Shown here: piece after piece, positions 22,618-32,141 of the stretch
How positions within the stretch are numbered: the first letter of the stretch is position 1
Layout of the letters: the number at the start of each line of letters is the position of its first letter
Source: Flavonifractor sp. An100
GTDB lineage: Bacteria > Bacillota > Clostridia > Oscillospirales > Oscillospiraceae
Direction of reading: 5' to 3'
NCBI RefSeq assembly: GCF_002161175.1
Contig: NZ_NFMA01000006.1
Span: forward strand, 62,001 to 126,000
Length of the DNA: 64,000 bases
The notes under the pieces: generated by a model
The model's database searches: none
What the model was told of the DNA's origin: nothing
Seen by the model: the letters and a program-made list of their open reading frames with translations, nothing else
Position numbers and translations under genes: made by a program

Positions 22618-23667
22618 TTACTTCTCCTGCTCCCAAGCGGACAGCTCATCCTGGATGTACCGCAGGGTGAGCAGCTTTTCTTTTACCTGGTCCACATTCA
22701 ACAGTTTCGTGTTGTTAGAGTTAAATTCTGTAAGAGTATTTCGCTTGATGTCGCCCTCTTTGAAGTACTTGTCGTAGTTGAGGTCCCGTTTATCGCAGGG
22801 CACGCGATAGAACTCACCCATGTCAATTGCACTGGCACATTCCTCATTGGTGAGCAGCGTCTCGTACATTTTTTCGCCGTGGCGAATCCCAATCACTTTG
22901 ATCTCATGGTCGGGCGCAAACAGCTCTGTCACCGCCTTCGCCAGCGTCTCAATGGTACAAGCCGGAGCTTTTTGAACCAGAATATCACCGCTGGTACCAT
23001 GTTCAAAGGCAAAGACCACCAGGTCCACCGCCTCTTCCAGGCTCATCACAAAGCGGGTCATGGTGGGTTCAGTAATGGTAATGGGATTTCCCGCCTTGAT
23101 CTGGTCGATCCAGAGCGGGACAACCGAGCCCCGGGAACAGAGCACATTTCCGTAACGTGTGCAGCAGATCTTCGTCTTCTCCGGGCTGACCGTGCGGCTC
23201 TTGGCCACGATCACCTTTTCCATCATGGCCTTCGAAGTCCCCATGGCGTTGACCGGGTAGGCGGCTTTATCGGTAGAAAGGCAGATGACCGCTTTAACGC
23301 CCTCCTCGATGGCCGCCGTAAGCACATTGTCGGTACCCAGCACATTGGTTTTGACCGCTTCCAAAGGGAAAAACTCGCAGGACGGCACCTGCTTGAGGGC
23401 CGCGGCGTGGAATATGTAGTCTACTCCGTGCATGGCGTTTTTGACCGAGGCCAAATCCCGCACATCGCCGATAAAGAACTTGATCTTGCCGGCCACCTCC
23501 GGCATCTTGGCCTGGAACTCGTGACGCATGTCGTCCTGCTTCTTCTCGTCGCGGGAGAAAATACGGATCTCACCGATGTCGGTGTTTAGAAACCCGTTGA
23601 GAACGGCGTTGCCGAAAGAGCCGGTGCCACCGGTGATCAGGAGGGTCTTGTGTGCAAATACTGACAT
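22618..23667 (-). CDS. capE: CapE-like UDP-GlcNAc 4,6-dehydratase/5-epimerase
   Basis: 349 residues, an extended SDR: LLITGGTGSFGNAVLNGFL nucleotide site, FHAAALKQVPSCEFFP, and the active-site stretch STDKAAYPVNAMGTSK, where methionine replaces the usual SDR tyrosine as in CapE and PglF. CapE inverts and dehydrates UDP-GlcNAc in the first step of UDP-L-FucNAc synthesis. ATG 23667 follows the flippase stop at 23670 after two bases. With capF and the 2-epimerase at 18602 the full three-enzyme route is present. Confidence 0.85.
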   Translation of the reverse strand: MSVFAHKTLLITGGTGSFGNAVLNGFLNTDIGEIRIFSRDEKKQDDMRHEFQAKMPEVAGKIKFFIGDVRDLASVKNAMHGVDYIFHAAALKQVPSCEFFPLEAVKTNVLGTDNVLTAAIEEGVKAVICLSTDKAAYPVNAMGTSKAMMEKVIVAKSRTVSPEKTKICCTRYGNVLCSRGSVVPLWIDQIKAGNPITITEPTMTRFVMSLEEAVDLVVFAFEHGTSGDILVQKAPACTIETLAKAVTELFAPDHEIKVIGIRHGEKMYETLLTNEECASAIDMGEFYRVPCDKRDLNYDKYFKEGDIKRNTLTEFNSNNTKLLNVDQVKEKLLTLRYIQDELSAWEQEK

Positions 23668-23669
23668 TT

Positions 23670-25190
23670 CTATTTGCTCCTTTTAATCCATAATTTTTGT
23701 AGTATGGAAAATATCAAATGTTTTTCATATGTATTCATACCTATAGTCATCATCGCAACTCCATAGACAATACACATAAGCAGAATATTAGAAATAAGTC
23801 CCAGCCACACATTTGGCATAAGCATTTTAAATACGGAACCTACTACTATCGCAATAATTATAGATGGCACCAGCCCTTTGAAAAGGCTTAAATAATAATG
23901 ACGTAAGTTAATTTTTAATTTTATCACAAAAATTAGATTCATTACCAATACATCACCAAGCATCAGCGATATAAAGGTCCCGATTGTTGCACCAATCAGC
24001 GGTTCCCATTGGATAAGAAATACAGTCAATATGATATTTATCAGCACAATTACAATTTTTAAAATTGCCTGTTCCCTATGTTGATTCTTTGCCCACAGGA
24101 TCTGGGATCCAATTGATTCTGTCAACGTAAATAAATATGCGCTCATCAAGATGACAGCAACCACATATGCTTCGGAATTCTCCCCCCCAGCCCACAGCTC
24201 AATAAACTGCTTGCCGCACACCAAAAATCCGCCCCATATTATTCCTAAAACGATAAGGATAATACGACCAACTCTGATCATCTCGGCTGTCAATTTTTCT
24301 GGCTCTGCCCCGCACTCCACTAAGGCAACAACGCCAGGCATTAAAACGCCAGTAAAAGCGCTGCCAATAGACTGAAAATACTGGGTTACCTGTGTACCTA
24401 CGCTATATACAGCCAAAATAGATGTCGATGCAGTTACTAGCGATCCTATTAAGATTTGATCCACACTAGCATTAATTTGTGTTGCCACCATCTGCAAGAG
24501 AATCAGTGAGGAATACGCAACAATTTCTTTTATAAACCCCAACTCAATTCCCGTAAACCGGGGAACTAGCTTGATTTTAATCAATACGTACAACACAAAG
24601 AAAGCTCGAACCAATACCGTCATCAGTAAATTAACCGAAACAATACCAAGGCTTCCCATCCCGCACTTTAGTACAACAACTGTTAGAAGCATACGGATCA
24701 AAATCTGTACAATAGACGCGACTTTTGAAACTGCAAACTGCTGAAATGCAATGATGACGTTATTATATGCCGCGGTTCCTAGTGTTACTGCGGAATTGAG
24801 CATGGTAATTGCGAGAAGTTTCTGACCTAATATAATTTCATTTTCTGTCAGCCCTTTTGCAAATACAGACGGGAAAACTACTATCAAAACAAAACCGGCA
24901 ATTAGTGCAATAATCCCGACGATAAGATAATATATCGTCGCAACTCCAAGAAATTTTCTCGCTTGATCCTTTTCGCCAGTAACGCGATATTTGGCAATAA
25001 ACCTGATTATTGAATTGCCTACCCCAAGATCTAGCAATAGAAGATATGCAACGACTGAAGCAGACAGTTTGTACACGCCATATTCTGCCTGTCCCAAGGT
25101 CCTGATAATAAATGGGGTAAGCAGCAGAGTGGAACAAACCTCAAATATCATTAAAACATATGATAAAATCACACCAGTTTTTCTGTCCAT
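23670..25190 (-). CDS. Wzx-like oligosaccharide flippase
   Basis: 506 residues, polytopic, with about 12-14 hydrophobic segments typical of the MOP/PST flippase family (N-terminal VILSYVLMIFEVCSTLLLTP, FIIRTLGQAEYGVYKLSAS). It would move the undecaprenyl-linked repeat across the membrane for polymerisation by the EpsG-like protein. AAAGAAG lies just before ATG 25190. AT-rich compared with capE downstream, as are the genes up to about 33 kb, which suggests a transferred block. Confidence 0.85.
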   Translation of the reverse strand: MDRKTGVILSYVLMIFEVCSTLLLTPFIIRTLGQAEYGVYKLSASVVAYLLLLDLGVGNSIIRFIAKYRVTGEKDQARKFLGVATIYYLIVGIIALIAGFVLIVVFPSVFAKGLTENEIILGQKLLAITMLNSAVTLGTAAYNNVIIAFQQFAVSKVASIVQILIRMLLTVVVLKCGMGSLGIVSVNLLMTVLVRAFFVLYVLIKIKLVPRFTGIELGFIKEIVAYSSLILLQMVATQINASVDQILIGSLVTASTSILAVYSVGTQVTQYFQSIGSAFTGVLMPGVVALVECGAEPEKLTAEMIRVGRIILIVLGIIWGGFLVCGKQFIELWAGGENSEAYVVAVILMSAYLFTLTESIGSQILWAKNQHREQAILKIVIVLINIILTVFLIQWEPLIGATIGTFISLMLGDVLVMNLIFVIKLKINLRHYYLSLFKGLVPSIIIAIVVGSVFKMLMPNVWLGLISNILLMCIVYGVAMMTIGMNTYEKHLIFSILQKLWIKRSK

Positions 25191-25195
25191 CTTCT

Positions 25196-25732
25196 TTATT
25201 CCCGGTATTTTATTACTTTAGCAGGAATTCCTACCGCAATAGCACATTCAGGGATGGTCCCTTTCACTACACTTGATGCGCCTATAATGGCTCCATTTCC
25301 GATCTGAGAACCTTTCAGTATTTTACAGCCGGCAGCGATCCAAACATCCTCGCCAATGGAAACGGAGGAAACTGTATTGGCCTGTTTACGCATCAACTCT
25401 CCTGCACGAATGCCATGATCTGTATCTATTATATAGGACTGTGCCGCAATCATAGTATTATCTCCGATTTTGACCCCCCCGCCATTTTTTGAAGCGTAAA
25501 TAACTGTTCCGTTCCCAAGATCTACATTGTCCCCTATCTCGATTAGCCCATCGCCAAAAAGCATTACGTCCGGGTAAAAAGTAACGTTTTTCCCAATTTT
25601 TAAATTTTTATTAATGAGCGTTATTGATCCCACCAAATTGGCATGATACCCTGTTTTCGCACGAAAAACCGCATTCCGGTAAGTCCTTTTTAGTTTTTGC
25701 CATATCCGGTCATACAACAGCAATAAATTCAT
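25196..25732 (-). CDS. Left-handed beta-helix acyltransferase (CatB/WbbJ-like)
   Basis: 178 residues with hexapeptide repeats (VTFYPDVMLFGDGLIEIGDN, VDLGNGTVIYAS) and the signature DTDHGIRAG loop followed by VSIGEDVWIAAGCKIL, GNGAIIGASSVV, typical of maltose/galactoside O-acetyltransferase relatives. The catalytic histidine is in DTDHG. The end overlaps nothing; the start overlaps the upstream glycosyltransferase by 4 nt. Likely O-acetylates the polysaccharide repeat or precursor. Confidence 0.8.
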   Translation of the reverse strand: MNLLLLYDRIWQKLKRTYRNAVFRAKTGYHANLVGSITLINKNLKIGKNVTFYPDVMLFGDGLIEIGDNVDLGNGTVIYASKNGGGVKIGDNTMIAAQSYIIDTDHGIRAGELMRKQANTVSSVSIGEDVWIAAGCKILKGSQIGNGAIIGASSVVKGTIPECAIAVGIPAKVIKYRE

Positions 25733-26886
25733 ATTTCTACCTCTAACAAAAGCTTTATATTCTCTTGAAAATCTATATCAAGTTCATGAATAATGCTGCG
25801 GCTATCATACGACTTATCCAAATCAATGCTATGGATAGCGTCTGCCACAGCTCCCGCTGTTGGTTCATCATAGTAATGAATAAGGCTCCCTATTTTTGAG
25901 CTCTGTAGACATTTTAGCCGCTGCGCCACTACATGTAAGCCGTTGGATAGATACACCAAAACCTTAGAGGGAAAAGTACTATCAGCTGATGACATGGTAT
26001 CTGTACTATATTTGTGGGTACTCAACGCAATCTGACAACTCTGTAGTAACTTATAGTACTTTTCACCACTTACCATCCCATGGTATATAATTTCATTTCC
26101 ATCATTCGAATCATTGTACTCTTTAACTGCATCATAAAGAGCTTTTAAATCTATATCGTCGCCAAATCCACAAATATGAAGTTTATATTTCTTTTCTAGG
26201 CACTTCATAGCATCAATCGCTAAAAACGCGGCTCCTCTTTGCCGCTCAATCACACCGGCGTAAATTAGATTTATTGTATTCATTTCATGACAAGAATTAT
26301 TTTGATAGATTGGCGGCAAATCATATCTTCCGTATGAGATAATTTTCTTTTTATTATTTTCTAATTTTTCTGCAATTAAATCATTTACGCACAAATAAGC
26401 TTGTGGTAATTCAAAAAATCTTCTTTCCCTTTGTTTCAAATATTTATTTTCATCACTCAGTTCAGAATATACATCTTCAATTTCTAAAACAAAATTTTTC
26501 CTGAATAATTTTTTTAGAATGGTTACAGGTCTGTCGTAAAACATGGAGTGATAGACCAATATTATGTCATCTTTGTCCACAGTCAGCAATCTGTAAATTA
26601 TTTGGCAATAAATAAACATTATGCTTAATTTATTTAATATAAAATACTTAGTTCGAAAAGAGGATACATAGGTTTCACGGGTTCCATCCTTGTGAAGTAT
26701 TGTATTCCCGTGGTAAAATCCTTTTTGTTTTGTTGGTGCCGCAGAAAATAGGTTTACAGAATAACCACAATTCTTTATTTTTTCACTAATGTACTCTATT
26801 TTACTCCATACCGAGGGATAGGAAGTCAAAACATCTTTGTTATCCTGGTTTGCGTAAAAACATAGATAGTGTACAGTTTTAGACAT
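25729..26886 (-). CDS. Glycosyltransferase, GT4-like
   Basis: 385 residues with GT-B topology: N-terminal domain (YLCFYANQDNKDVLTSYPS), and a C-terminal half with NLIYAGVIERQRGAAFLAID, KLHICGFGDD, YYKLLQSCQIALSTH and FPSKVLVYLSNGLHVVA, the last resembling the donor-phosphate loop of GT4 enzymes though the usual E-x7-E is not clear. ATG 26886 overlaps the upstream transferase by 8 nt. The gene is strongly AT-rich. A related N-terminal fragment is seen in the pseudogene at 28164-28490. Specificity unknown. Confidence 0.7.
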   Translation of the reverse strand: MSKTVHYLCFYANQDNKDVLTSYPSVWSKIEYISEKIKNCGYSVNLFSAAPTKQKGFYHGNTILHKDGTRETYVSSFRTKYFILNKLSIMFIYCQIIYRLLTVDKDDIILVYHSMFYDRPVTILKKLFRKNFVLEIEDVYSELSDENKYLKQRERRFFELPQAYLCVNDLIAEKLENNKKKIISYGRYDLPPIYQNNSCHEMNTINLIYAGVIERQRGAAFLAIDAMKCLEKKYKLHICGFGDDIDLKALYDAVKEYNDSNDGNEIIYHGMVSGEKYYKLLQSCQIALSTHKYSTDTMSSADSTFPSKVLVYLSNGLHVVAQRLKCLQSSKIGSLIHYYDEPTAGAVADAIHSIDLDKSYDSRSIIHELDIDFQENIKLLLEVEI

Positions 26887-28030
26887 GACCTATCTCCCCC
26901 TCGTAGATATCTGCAATCTCTTTCACACTTTCTTCAATTAAGTATCCTTTTCCCCTAAATTGCTTGATGACCATATTTCTGTCTTGTTGCTTTCTGAATA
27001 TATGCTTACACCCAGCAGTTACCCACTGATCAACATCTAACGAGCAAAATTCTATAAGTCCCAGGCCCATATCTACCTCCCTTGGAACTGCTTTAGACGC
27101 AATAATATAAACTCCTGCCGCCTGAGCTTCCAATGCAACAATCCCTAAGCCCTCAAAAAGAGACGGAAAAAGATATACATCCATAAGATGTAATAGATCA
27201 GGAACATCATTGCGAACACCTATAAATCGTACGTTGCCGTCAAGGCCTAGTTTATGTACTCGGCTCTTTACATTTTCCAATAAACCACCATCAGGCCCCC
27301 CAAGAAGTAGGACTGCATTAGGATATTTTTTCACAATTTTCGCAAATACATCAATAGTAAATAAAGTGTTCTTCTTTGGTTCAAACCGCGTAATATTGCC
27401 AAAAATAATATGATCGGCAATATCGAGTTCTTCTTTTAATGCTTGCTGTTTATTCTCATTTATGTCTATAAATTGTGCAATATCTATTCCGTTGTGGCTA
27501 ACAATGCCTTTTGCTGCAAAGAACTCTTTGCCATACAAATATTCTCCTGCCAGAGTGGAACATGCCAAAAAGTGTGTTGCATTTTTTTTAATTAATAGCT
27601 CTTCCCACCAAATATAGGCTTTTCTCAAAAAAGTATCGCTGTCTTTTCCTGATGTATCATGAGAGTGTGAGATACGAATTGGAACACCCGCTAGCTTCGT
27701 TGCGACCAACACCCAACTATTTGCAATGTTTACATGGGAATGCACCGCTTGATATGGCCCATATTTTTTTATTACGGATATAATTCTATAAAGAAATATT
27801 GGTATTCTTTTTAGAGAGGGAACTCCACAAAAAAAAATTCTCCCACCTAAATTATGAATAATATCTGTATAATAAGGATATTCTTTTTCAACAAATACTA
27901 AAAAATCAAAGGAAAAACGTTCTCGATCTATGTGTCTGAAATTGTTTACAATATACGCCTCTGTCCCGCCTTTTTCTAGACATGAGACTACCTGCAGTAT
28001 TTTAATTTTTTCCATATACTTTTTGCTCAT
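26879..28030 (-). CDS. Glycosyltransferase family 4 (EpsF-like)
   Basis: 383 residues. N-terminal domain ILQVVSCLEKGGTEAYIVNN, HSHVNIANSWV and SHSHDTS; C-terminal domain FGNITRFEPKKNTLFTIDVF, VRFIGVRNDVPDLLHLMDVY, and PSLFEGLGIVALEAQAAGV, containing the E-x7-E donor motif (EGLGIVALE). Typical EpsF/GT4 retaining transferase acting at the cytoplasmic face. ATG 28030 has AAAGGTG 9 nt upstream; ATG 28015 is an alternative. It belongs to the AT-rich block of the operon. Confidence 0.85.
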   Translation of the reverse strand: MSKKYMEKIKILQVVSCLEKGGTEAYIVNNFRHIDRERFSFDFLVFVEKEYPYYTDIIHNLGGRIFFCGVPSLKRIPIFLYRIISVIKKYGPYQAVHSHVNIANSWVLVATKLAGVPIRISHSHDTSGKDSDTFLRKAYIWWEELLIKKNATHFLACSTLAGEYLYGKEFFAAKGIVSHNGIDIAQFIDINENKQQALKEELDIADHIIFGNITRFEPKKNTLFTIDVFAKIVKKYPNAVLLLGGPDGGLLENVKSRVHKLGLDGNVRFIGVRNDVPDLLHLMDVYLFPSLFEGLGIVALEAQAAGVYIIASKAVPREVDMGLGLIEFCSLDVDQWVTAGCKHIFRKQQDRNMVIKQFRGKGYLIEESVKEIADIYEGEIGHV

Positions 28031-28073
28031 GTTTTAATTCACCTTTCAATACTTCTCTCCCCGTTTAGGTTAA

Positions 28074-28490
28074 GTGTTGTTACACATCCGTATGGCGCAG
28101 TGCCCTCAACCTAATATTGATACCCCATCACATTGCAGTGTAGCCCTTGGTCACTCTCCGCATTTAGATGACGCAATTTTGGCAACACTTATCTTGAAAA
28201 AGGAGAAAACAACTGGGCCTGCAGCATCCATCTGGACAGGACACTCGCTTGATTCTCCCCCCGGTCCCCATGCTGGGAAAAAGCTTCAGCATAATATCGG
28301 GGGCAATTTCCAGTGTCTTACCTGGGCAAGGCTTCGTATTCAAAGTTCCACTTGCCGATATGATCTCCACGGGAACGCCATTTCTGGCCAATGTGCTGGC
28401 AATGTAAGTCATTTTATTTGTGGCAGATAAAACATAATTTCGGTTTTCGCCTTTATTTTGCTCACAATCGTAGTAACCGATATACTTCAT
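28074..28490 (-). pseudogene. Glycosyltransferase fragment (N-terminal, frameshifted)
   Basis: The start is like a GT-B enzyme: MKYIGYYDCEQNKGENRNYV, MTYIASTLARNGVPVEIISA. After GGRIKRV the frame shifts: continuing in the next frame gives LSRWMLQAQLFSPF, while the original frame runs into cysteine-rich nonsense and stops at 28164. The C-terminal donor-binding domain is absent. Upstream sequence between this and the EpsG gene is short, so the fragment probably arose by deletion within the operon. Confidence 0.65.
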
Positions 28491-28540
28491 GATGCCTTGC
28501 CCTTTCCGGATAAAAGTCATTCAGCAAAAATGTTAACCGT

Positions 28541-29596
28541 TCATATTTGCCAAAAATATTTGAGATCTGCATACCCGCCCGTATATAGTATGTAAGCTAA
28601 AAAAATAAGTGAAACAGAGGTAAACAGCACTTTTTTGTTCTTTCCATTTTGATGGGCAATTATATTTGGAACAGCAAATAAGGCTCCCATAGAATAGTAA
28701 TAACTCATTCTAAATGCCTCTGCTATGATAGAGCTGGCACCTTGTATGCATAGCCCTATAACCATAAGGTTAATGTATATGTTTATATTTTCTATTTTTT
28801 TCTTATCTTCATCCGCTGCAACAACTGTATTTTGAAAGAAAAGGCAAAAGATCAGCATGGCCAGCTGAATAAAATATCCGCTCCAGGTCAATGCAGATTC
28901 CGTATCGCTGTATGATGCAATACTTTCATTCCAAGCGAAGTTTTGTATGAGAGTACGGATATAACCAGGAGCAAGTAAACAAATTCCCAAGGCTACAATG
29001 ACCAAAACGAGTTGCTTAAAGTTTACCTTTGCCCGCGCTACCCAATACGCAGGGAAGAATATTAAAGATGATGAATGACACAAAAATGCCGCGGCCATAA
29101 GTAAAACGTATGCAGGCAATTTTCTGTCAATAATCTTTAGATATGCAAGCAAAACCAATCCAAGCGCAAGCGTTTGCCTTAGACCAGACAAGGTAAACCG
29201 ATAATACAGGGCCAACAAACCCATTAGGCTCACAAAAATATCTTCTGACTCCCGATAAAAGCATACACAAACGCAAACAGCAAAGAATAGCGCAATCGCC
29301 GCCATCCAAATTTCAGTACTCAATCCCAGGTTTGAAAACAGTTTTGCGATTGCGTAAAAGCCGAAATCTTTCAGGTCGCCTGCAATATACCGCTCCCATA
29401 AACGACTGATGGATGTTCCGGTCAACGATAAATAGCTATTGCGATAAGCTATTAAATCCCCATAAGAGGAGACTGCTTTACATGCCGAAATTGCAAATAA
29501 GCAAAAACAAACCCAGATACAAGTTCTTGTTCGATCAAACTGTTTGGATTTTGAAAAGAAAAAAGTCAACACAACCGCTATGATAACTAAATACAT
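28541..29596 (-). CDS. EpsG/Wzy-like polysaccharide polymerase
   Basis: 351 residues with about ten membrane segments. The EpsG family pattern is visible: SSYGDLIAYRNSYLSL near residue 45, GFYAIAKLFSNLG, YYRFTLSGLRQTLALGLVLLAY and AFLCHSSSLIFFPAYW. EpsG proteins are the presumed polymerases of Firmicutes exopolysaccharides, joining repeat units outside the membrane. ATG 29596 follows the upstream transferase stop by 27 nt. Only polymerase candidate in the cluster. Confidence 0.85.
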   Translation of the reverse strand: MYLVIIAVVLTFFFSKSKQFDRTRTCIWVCFCLFAISACKAVSSYGDLIAYRNSYLSLTGTSISRLWERYIAGDLKDFGFYAIAKLFSNLGLSTEIWMAAIALFFAVCVCVCFYRESEDIFVSLMGLLALYYRFTLSGLRQTLALGLVLLAYLKIIDRKLPAYVLLMAAAFLCHSSSLIFFPAYWVARAKVNFKQLVLVIVALGICLLAPGYIRTLIQNFAWNESIASYSDTESALTWSGYFIQLAMLIFCLFFQNTVVAADEDKKKIENINIYINLMVIGLCIQGASSIIAEAFRMSYYYSMGALFAVPNIIAHQNGKNKKVLFTSVSLIFLAYILYTGGYADLKYFWQI

Positions 29597-29623
29597 AGTG
29601 CTTCCTCTGATATAGCTTTATTT

Positions 29624-30838
29624 TTACTTCATCTCGATCAACGTCTGATACAAACCAACCGTATCTGCAATCAGCTCTTCTTTTTTAAACCGCTTTTCAA
29701 CAAAGTCCCTGCAGCTTGCTGAATAAAACGATTTTCCTTTTTCTCCAATCTCGCATACAAAATGATATATCTGTGACAAATCTCCCACCGGTACAATATA
29801 CCCGCAATTCTGACCCACAATTTCCGGGCAGGCCGTGGAATCATATACAATGGCAGGCGTCCCACATGCCATTGCTTCAGCAATTACTTTTCCAAATGTA
29901 TCCTCTTTGGACAAATGAATATAAACATCAGCCGCTGAATATACTTGCGCCAACTCTTCCAGTCCATGTACATACCCCACGGAAGTAATATTGCTGGGAA
30001 GAGGGCTGCTGGAATTCACTGCGCCTGCCAAAAGGATGTGCATATTTTCTGGCAGTAATCTTGAAAGGCCAATCAGATCTTGATATTTACTGCTGTGCTC
30101 ATTCCAACCGCCGCCAATACACAGAATCAGCAGTTTTTCATCCGGGATTTGATACTTCTGGCGTATATCTGTATTTTGGGGATAAAATCGATCTATGTCA
30201 ATCCAGTTATAGATTCTCCGGATCACAGCCGCATGCTGTAAAAAAGATTTTTTTGCCTCGTTGGTGATCCAGTCAGAGACACCGATCACACCTAGACGCG
30301 GAATCGCAGTAAACAATTTCTTTTTGTCGCTCCACATTTTGGGGGTGCGATCAAAAAACCAGCTGGCATTGTCATTTTTTATTCTCGGACAGCCATAGCA
30401 CCCCGTTTGCCAGCGCTGACAACCCTGTATCGTATAATGAGTACATTTACCAGTAAAAAACCAGCAGTCATGAAGGGTAATAACCGTAGCAATATTCTTT
30501 CCCCCCAAATAGTTCAACAGCATGGGTAAATGGATATAGTTTCCATGAAGATTATGCAAATGGACTACATCAGGAACCAACCTGTCCAATTCCCTCAGCA
30601 AAGCCTTGGTCGCCCCCGCTGAAAAATAGCCTTGCTCTCCACTCAAGCGAGAAAATAGGGCATGTGCCTTGTGATCCAGCTTGCTGCCAAGCGGAAAAAC
30701 ATTTGCGTCTATACAATTCCCATCTGAAGTAAAAACATAACTCTCCTGCCCCAGATCCATTAGTGCCCGGTGCAGTTCCATTGCAATACGGCCCGTGCTG
30801 CCCGTTTGATAGACTGCATTGATTTGAACGATCTTCAT
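29624..30838 (-). CDS. Glycosyltransferase family 4
   Basis: 404 residues. VYQTGSTGRIAMELHRALMD at the N terminus and VVHLHNLHGNYIHL, DCWFFTGKCTHY mark the WcaC/GT4-like subgroup; the CTHY and CYGCPR cysteine pairs are usual there. C-terminal donor domain: GGGWNEHSSKYQDLI, VHLSKEDTFGKVIAEAMACG, where EDTFGKVIAE gives the E-x7-E pattern. ATG 30838 overlaps the upstream gene by 4 nt. Cytosolic face of the membrane; sugar specificity unknown. Confidence 0.85.
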   Translation of the reverse strand: MKIVQINAVYQTGSTGRIAMELHRALMDLGQESYVFTSDGNCIDANVFPLGSKLDHKAHALFSRLSGEQGYFSAGATKALLRELDRLVPDVVHLHNLHGNYIHLPMLLNYLGGKNIATVITLHDCWFFTGKCTHYTIQGCQRWQTGCYGCPRIKNDNASWFFDRTPKMWSDKKKLFTAIPRLGVIGVSDWITNEAKKSFLQHAAVIRRIYNWIDIDRFYPQNTDIRQKYQIPDEKLLILCIGGGWNEHSSKYQDLIGLSRLLPENMHILLAGAVNSSSPLPSNITSVGYVHGLEELAQVYSAADVYIHLSKEDTFGKVIAEAMACGTPAIVYDSTACPEIVGQNCGYIVPVGDLSQIYHFVCEIGEKGKSFYSASCRDFVEKRFKKEELIADTVGLYQTLIEMK

Positions 30839-32136
30839 TGCCTTGCTATCCTCACTAAATCTTCCTTGAGCATTGACTGCATGGCTTCTTTATTATGATG
30901 CTTTCTCCCGCATTCGTATGCTTTCTTACCATAGTCTGCAATAATTTGAGGGGTTTCAATGATTTTCTTAAGCTTCACGTATATTTCTTTTTGATTGGAA
31001 GCAACCACTGCCGCATCATTATCTATGAGATGTTGAATAGACGCTACATCACGGGGACCAACCGCAAAAATCAGGCGAGCCGCCTTAAAATAATCCACCA
31101 ACTTTGTAGAAAAAGATTGACGAACCACAAGGCGGTTTTTCAAATCAAGCGCCTCAACATGCACAAGAATGTCAGCATCGGTTTGGATTTTCAGGATCTC
31201 ACTTGCTGGAACTGCTCCCATTACAAAAGAAGACATACCTCTTTGCAACGCCTTTTCCATTTTTGTGGTCAACGGCGTAGTTGTGTAAATATACAATTGT
31301 GCACGCACACCGCTTTGATTAATCTGTTCCAATGCATCTGCAATCATCGCAAGACTTTTCCAGCGGTTAGTTCCAATATTACCAGCAAAGACCAGCTTTA
31401 ATGGCGAATGGTATTGTGATTTAACTGGTGGATCACAGGAAAAATCCAAAGATTTAGTCAAAATTTTACATGGCACACGAAAAATCTTTTCATATTCCTG
31501 TTTTTGGAGCTGAGAAATCACATATAATAGTTCACACTGCTGAATGGTTTCCTTGACTTTTCTTCGCTTAATTAATCGATCGATCCAAAAAAGCGGGGAC
31601 AGAGAAAAGCGGTGCAACGTGTACACATCATCTGACACGTATCCAATCATCGGAGCATCCGTATATCTCTTTACATATTGGGCGATAACATTGGGATGTG
31701 GAACAAAATAAATCGGTTGAAAAATCAAATCCGGTTGTACTGTGTCCAAATAATATCTTAAATCAGGGGAGTTCCAGCGGCCAAATTTCCAAATGAAATC
31801 TCTAGCCCAAAACAGCAACATCCAACGTTTTTTTCGAGCAAACGATTTCACAGAAAGATCCAGTTTCTTTGCTTCCGATCCGGAAATAGGACGAGACGCA
31901 AGTATCTCCAGATTAATTTCATGTCCGGTTTTCCGAGTTACATGAAGCATATTTTCCACTAGATCCTTTTCTGAAATAGAAAAGCATGAACTAACAATGG
32001 GATCAACTTCTGTTACGGGATTTAGGGCAATACTTGCAAAAGTTAGTCCCGGAATATCCTTAAATAAGTTTGAATAAGTATTTCCAAAACTATTGTTGCT
32101 CGACCAGGGAGTACTGGAAATCACAAGAATTTTCAT
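30835..32136 (-). CDS. Glycosyltransferase (GT4-like), 433 aa
   Basis: GT-B organisation: ILVISSTPWSSNNSFGNTYS at the N terminus, IGYVSDDVYTLHRF in the linker, LVFAGNIGTNRWKSLAMIAD starting the donor domain and KLVDYFKAARLIFAVGPRD near the nucleotide site. Similar to transferases of capsule clusters whose E-x7-E motif is replaced by a KLxDY pattern. ATG 32136 lies 6 nt after the upstream fragment's stop. Specificity unknown. Confidence 0.75.
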   Translation of the reverse strand: MKILVISSTPWSSNNSFGNTYSNLFKDIPGLTFASIALNPVTEVDPIVSSCFSISEKDLVENMLHVTRKTGHEINLEILASRPISGSEAKKLDLSVKSFARKKRWMLLFWARDFIWKFGRWNSPDLRYYLDTVQPDLIFQPIYFVPHPNVIAQYVKRYTDAPMIGYVSDDVYTLHRFSLSPLFWIDRLIKRRKVKETIQQCELLYVISQLQKQEYEKIFRVPCKILTKSLDFSCDPPVKSQYHSPLKLVFAGNIGTNRWKSLAMIADALEQINQSGVRAQLYIYTTTPLTTKMEKALQRGMSSFVMGAVPASEILKIQTDADILVHVEALDLKNRLVVRQSFSTKLVDYFKAARLIFAVGPRDVASIQHLIDNDAAVVASNQKEIYVKLKKIIETPQIIADYGKKAYECGRKHHNKEAMQSMLKEDLVRIARQ

Positions 32137-32141
32137 ATGCT

